6,666 bases of DNA, taken from Deltaproteobacteria bacterium (GTDB lineage: Bacteria > Desulfobacterota_B > Binatia > Bin18). Position numbers and translations under genes: made by a program. Where the stretch lies: assembly GCA_012271025.1 (NCBI GenBank), contig JAAXHF010000653.1:1-6666 (forward strand), given 5' to 3'. The notes beneath the pieces are model-generated. The model was not told the origin of the DNA. It searched no databases and was given only the letters and a program-made list of their open reading frames with translations. Shown in pieces: positions 5,504-6,666 of this stretch (positions are counted from its first letter, which is position 1; every line of letters starts with the position of its first letter).

Positions 5504-6666
5504 TCAGCCCGCCCGCGGCCCGGTTTCTTTCAGGCCCATGAACAGCAGGCCGGCCAGCGCATAGCAGCCGCCCCAAAACACAAAACCGGCCAGCGGGTTG
5601 ATCTCGACCAGGCTCATGCCGATGATCGGCGACAGCATGCCGCCCAGATAGCCGGCGGTCAGCGCGATGCCGACCGCCGAGCCGGCCAGGATCGGACCCA
5701 CCCCCTCCATCTCCAGCGGCACGACAAAGGCAATCGGACCCACCCCGCCCACCAGACCCCACAGAATGGCGACAATCCACAGGGAGTAGCCGGTGGCATA
5801 AGCGGCCAGCACCATGCACACGCCGGTGGCCAGCATGCCCGGGATAAACAGGGGTTTTCTGAGTCCGATCCCATCGGACACGGTGGGCAGGATCAGGCTC
5901 CCCACTACAAAGGCCCACATCAGCAGCGACAGCACAAAACCCGCCGCCGTCGGGGTCATGCCCTGCTCCTCAACAAAATAGGTCGGCGCATAGCCGATGA
6001 TGCCGATATAGCCGCCCAAAAACAGCATGTAACAGCCGGCCAGAATCCAGACATCACGGACCCGCAAGACTTGGCGGATTGCCGCGACAGCGCCCAGGTC
6101 GGATTCTCCGGCGTCGGCCCGGTGTGAGGCGTCGGCCGGCGGCGTGGCTGGCGCGCGATCTTTGACCGTCAGCATCCACAGCACGCCCAGCCCAATAGAC
6201 ACAAAGCCCAGCACATGGGTCAGGGGGCGCCAGCCGCCGAGCAGGCCCAGCACCAGCGGAGTCAGGACGGTGGCCAGGGCCCCGCCCATTCCGTAGCCGG
6301 CCTGGGACACCCCGTTGGCCAAGCCGAACTCTTGGGGCGGGAACCACATGCCCAGAGCCTTGGGGACGTTGGGGAAGGTCAGGGCCAGGGCGATCCCGAA
6401 CAGCAACATCCAGGTGTACATGGACAGGAAATCGGACGCCGTAGCGCGCAAGACCAGGGCGGTTCCCATCAGCACGACTCCCAGCCCGACAATGCGGCGA
6501 ATGCCAAAGCGGTCGCCCAGGACCCCGCCCACAATGGCCGCCAGCATCGTGCCGAACGCGACCGCCGACCACAGCGAGCCCCAGTCGGCCAGACTCAGGT
6601 CAAGGTCGGCCCGAATGCCAAAGCGGTCGCTCAGGACCCCGCCCACAATGGCCGCCAGCATCGTGC
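5504..6666 (-). CDS. MFS transporter (partial, N-terminus off window)
   Basis: This is a major facilitator superfamily carrier in the inner membrane. The frame is open to the right edge (the upstream codon is ACG), so the methionine at 6661 is probably not the start. Counting from it, 385 residues are visible. They include the MFS motif A, GGVLGDRFGIRR (45-56), the FPNVPKALGMWFPPQEFGLANG region (96-117) reminiscent of the nitrate/nitrite (NarK), cyanate and organophosphate-type branches, and a Pro/Ala-rich central cytoplasmic loop (about 167-203). At least ten hydrophobic segments follow the usual 6+6 plan with the first helix disturbed or missing. The substrate cannot be assigned. An incomplete second copy of motif A (GGVLSDRFGIR, 7-17) precedes the real one because of a DNA-level repeat. 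It reads into the DUF2628 gene 18 bases downstream. Confidence 0.92.
   Translation of the reverse strand, partial: TMLAAIVGGVLSDRFGIRADLDLSLADWGSLWSAVAFGTMLAAIVGGVLGDRFGIRRIVGLGVVLMGTALVLRATASDFLSMYTWMLLFGIALALTFPNVPKALGMWFPPQEFGLANGVSQAGYGMGGALATVLTPLVLGLLGGWRPLTHVLGFVSIGLGVLWMLTVKDRAPATPPADASHRADAGESDLGAVAAIRQVLRVRDVWILAGCYMLFLGGYIGIIGYAPTYFVEEQGMTPTAAGFVLSLLMWAFVVGSLILPTVSDGIGLRKPLFIPGMLATGVCMVLAAYATGYSLWIVAILWGLVGGVGPIAFVVPLEMEGVGPILAGSAVGIALTAGYLGGMLSPIIGMSLVEINPLAGFVFWGGCYALAGLLFMGLKETGPRAG
6498..6552 (+). repeat. Direct repeat in MFS gene, copy A
   Basis: These 55 bases match 6612-6666 at 54 positions, the one difference being C6517 versus T6631. The copy encodes the normal motif A segment of the transporter. 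The spacing of 114 bases is 38 codons, so the frame is kept. Confidence 0.9.
6612..6666 (+). repeat. Direct repeat in MFS gene, copy B (reaches window edge)
   Basis: This second copy ends exactly at the last base of the window and may continue beyond it. On the minus strand it encodes TMLAAIVGGVLSDRFGIR and then fuses directly to ADLDLSLADWG, the place where an MFS protein would normally have the end of helix 1 and the first periplasmic loop. Confidence 0.88.

Overview
The window is dense, GC-rich bacterial DNA with short intergenic gaps, Shine-Dalgarno sequences of the AGGAG type and two good sigma-70-like promoters. Nothing fixes the species. The gene mix (MoxR cluster, crotonase, nitroreductase, DUF2628 protein, MFS carrier) would suit an uncultivated, metabolically broad environmental bacterium, but that is only an impression. 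There are no RNA genes, CRISPR arrays, integrases or transposases.

Left part (1-2757, minus strand): a tightly coupled three-gene operon. In order of transcription it encodes a MoxR-type AAA+ ATPase with an unusual six-cysteine segment, a protein ending in a GXGXG-like beta-helix, and a protein with an HxxxH motif that runs off the left edge. The junctions overlap by 7 and 4 bases, so the three are probably translated together and may form one complex. This is the best candidate here for a little-described system.

Middle (2758-3536): a divergent control region with two back-to-back promoters, each with a perfect TTGACA -35 box. One drives the MoxR operon leftward. The other drives a short pyridoxamine-phosphate oxidase gene (pdxH) rightward. 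The pdxH leader holds a perfect 17-bp inverted repeat and a competing hairpin that covers the ribosome binding site.

Right part (3541-6666): a nitroreductase-family flavoprotein on the minus strand, a crotonase-fold (enoyl-CoA hydratase/isomerase-like) gene on the plus strand, then on the minus strand a DUF2628 membrane protein and, upstream of it, an MFS transporter cut by the window edge. The crotonase gene lies between two copies of an imperfectly palindromic repeat of about 74 bp. One copy makes up its leader and ribosome binding site. The other encodes the last 19 residues of the DUF2628 protein. The MFS gene carries a near-perfect 55-bp direct repeat that ends exactly at the window edge, which is either a real N-terminal duplication or an assembly artefact.
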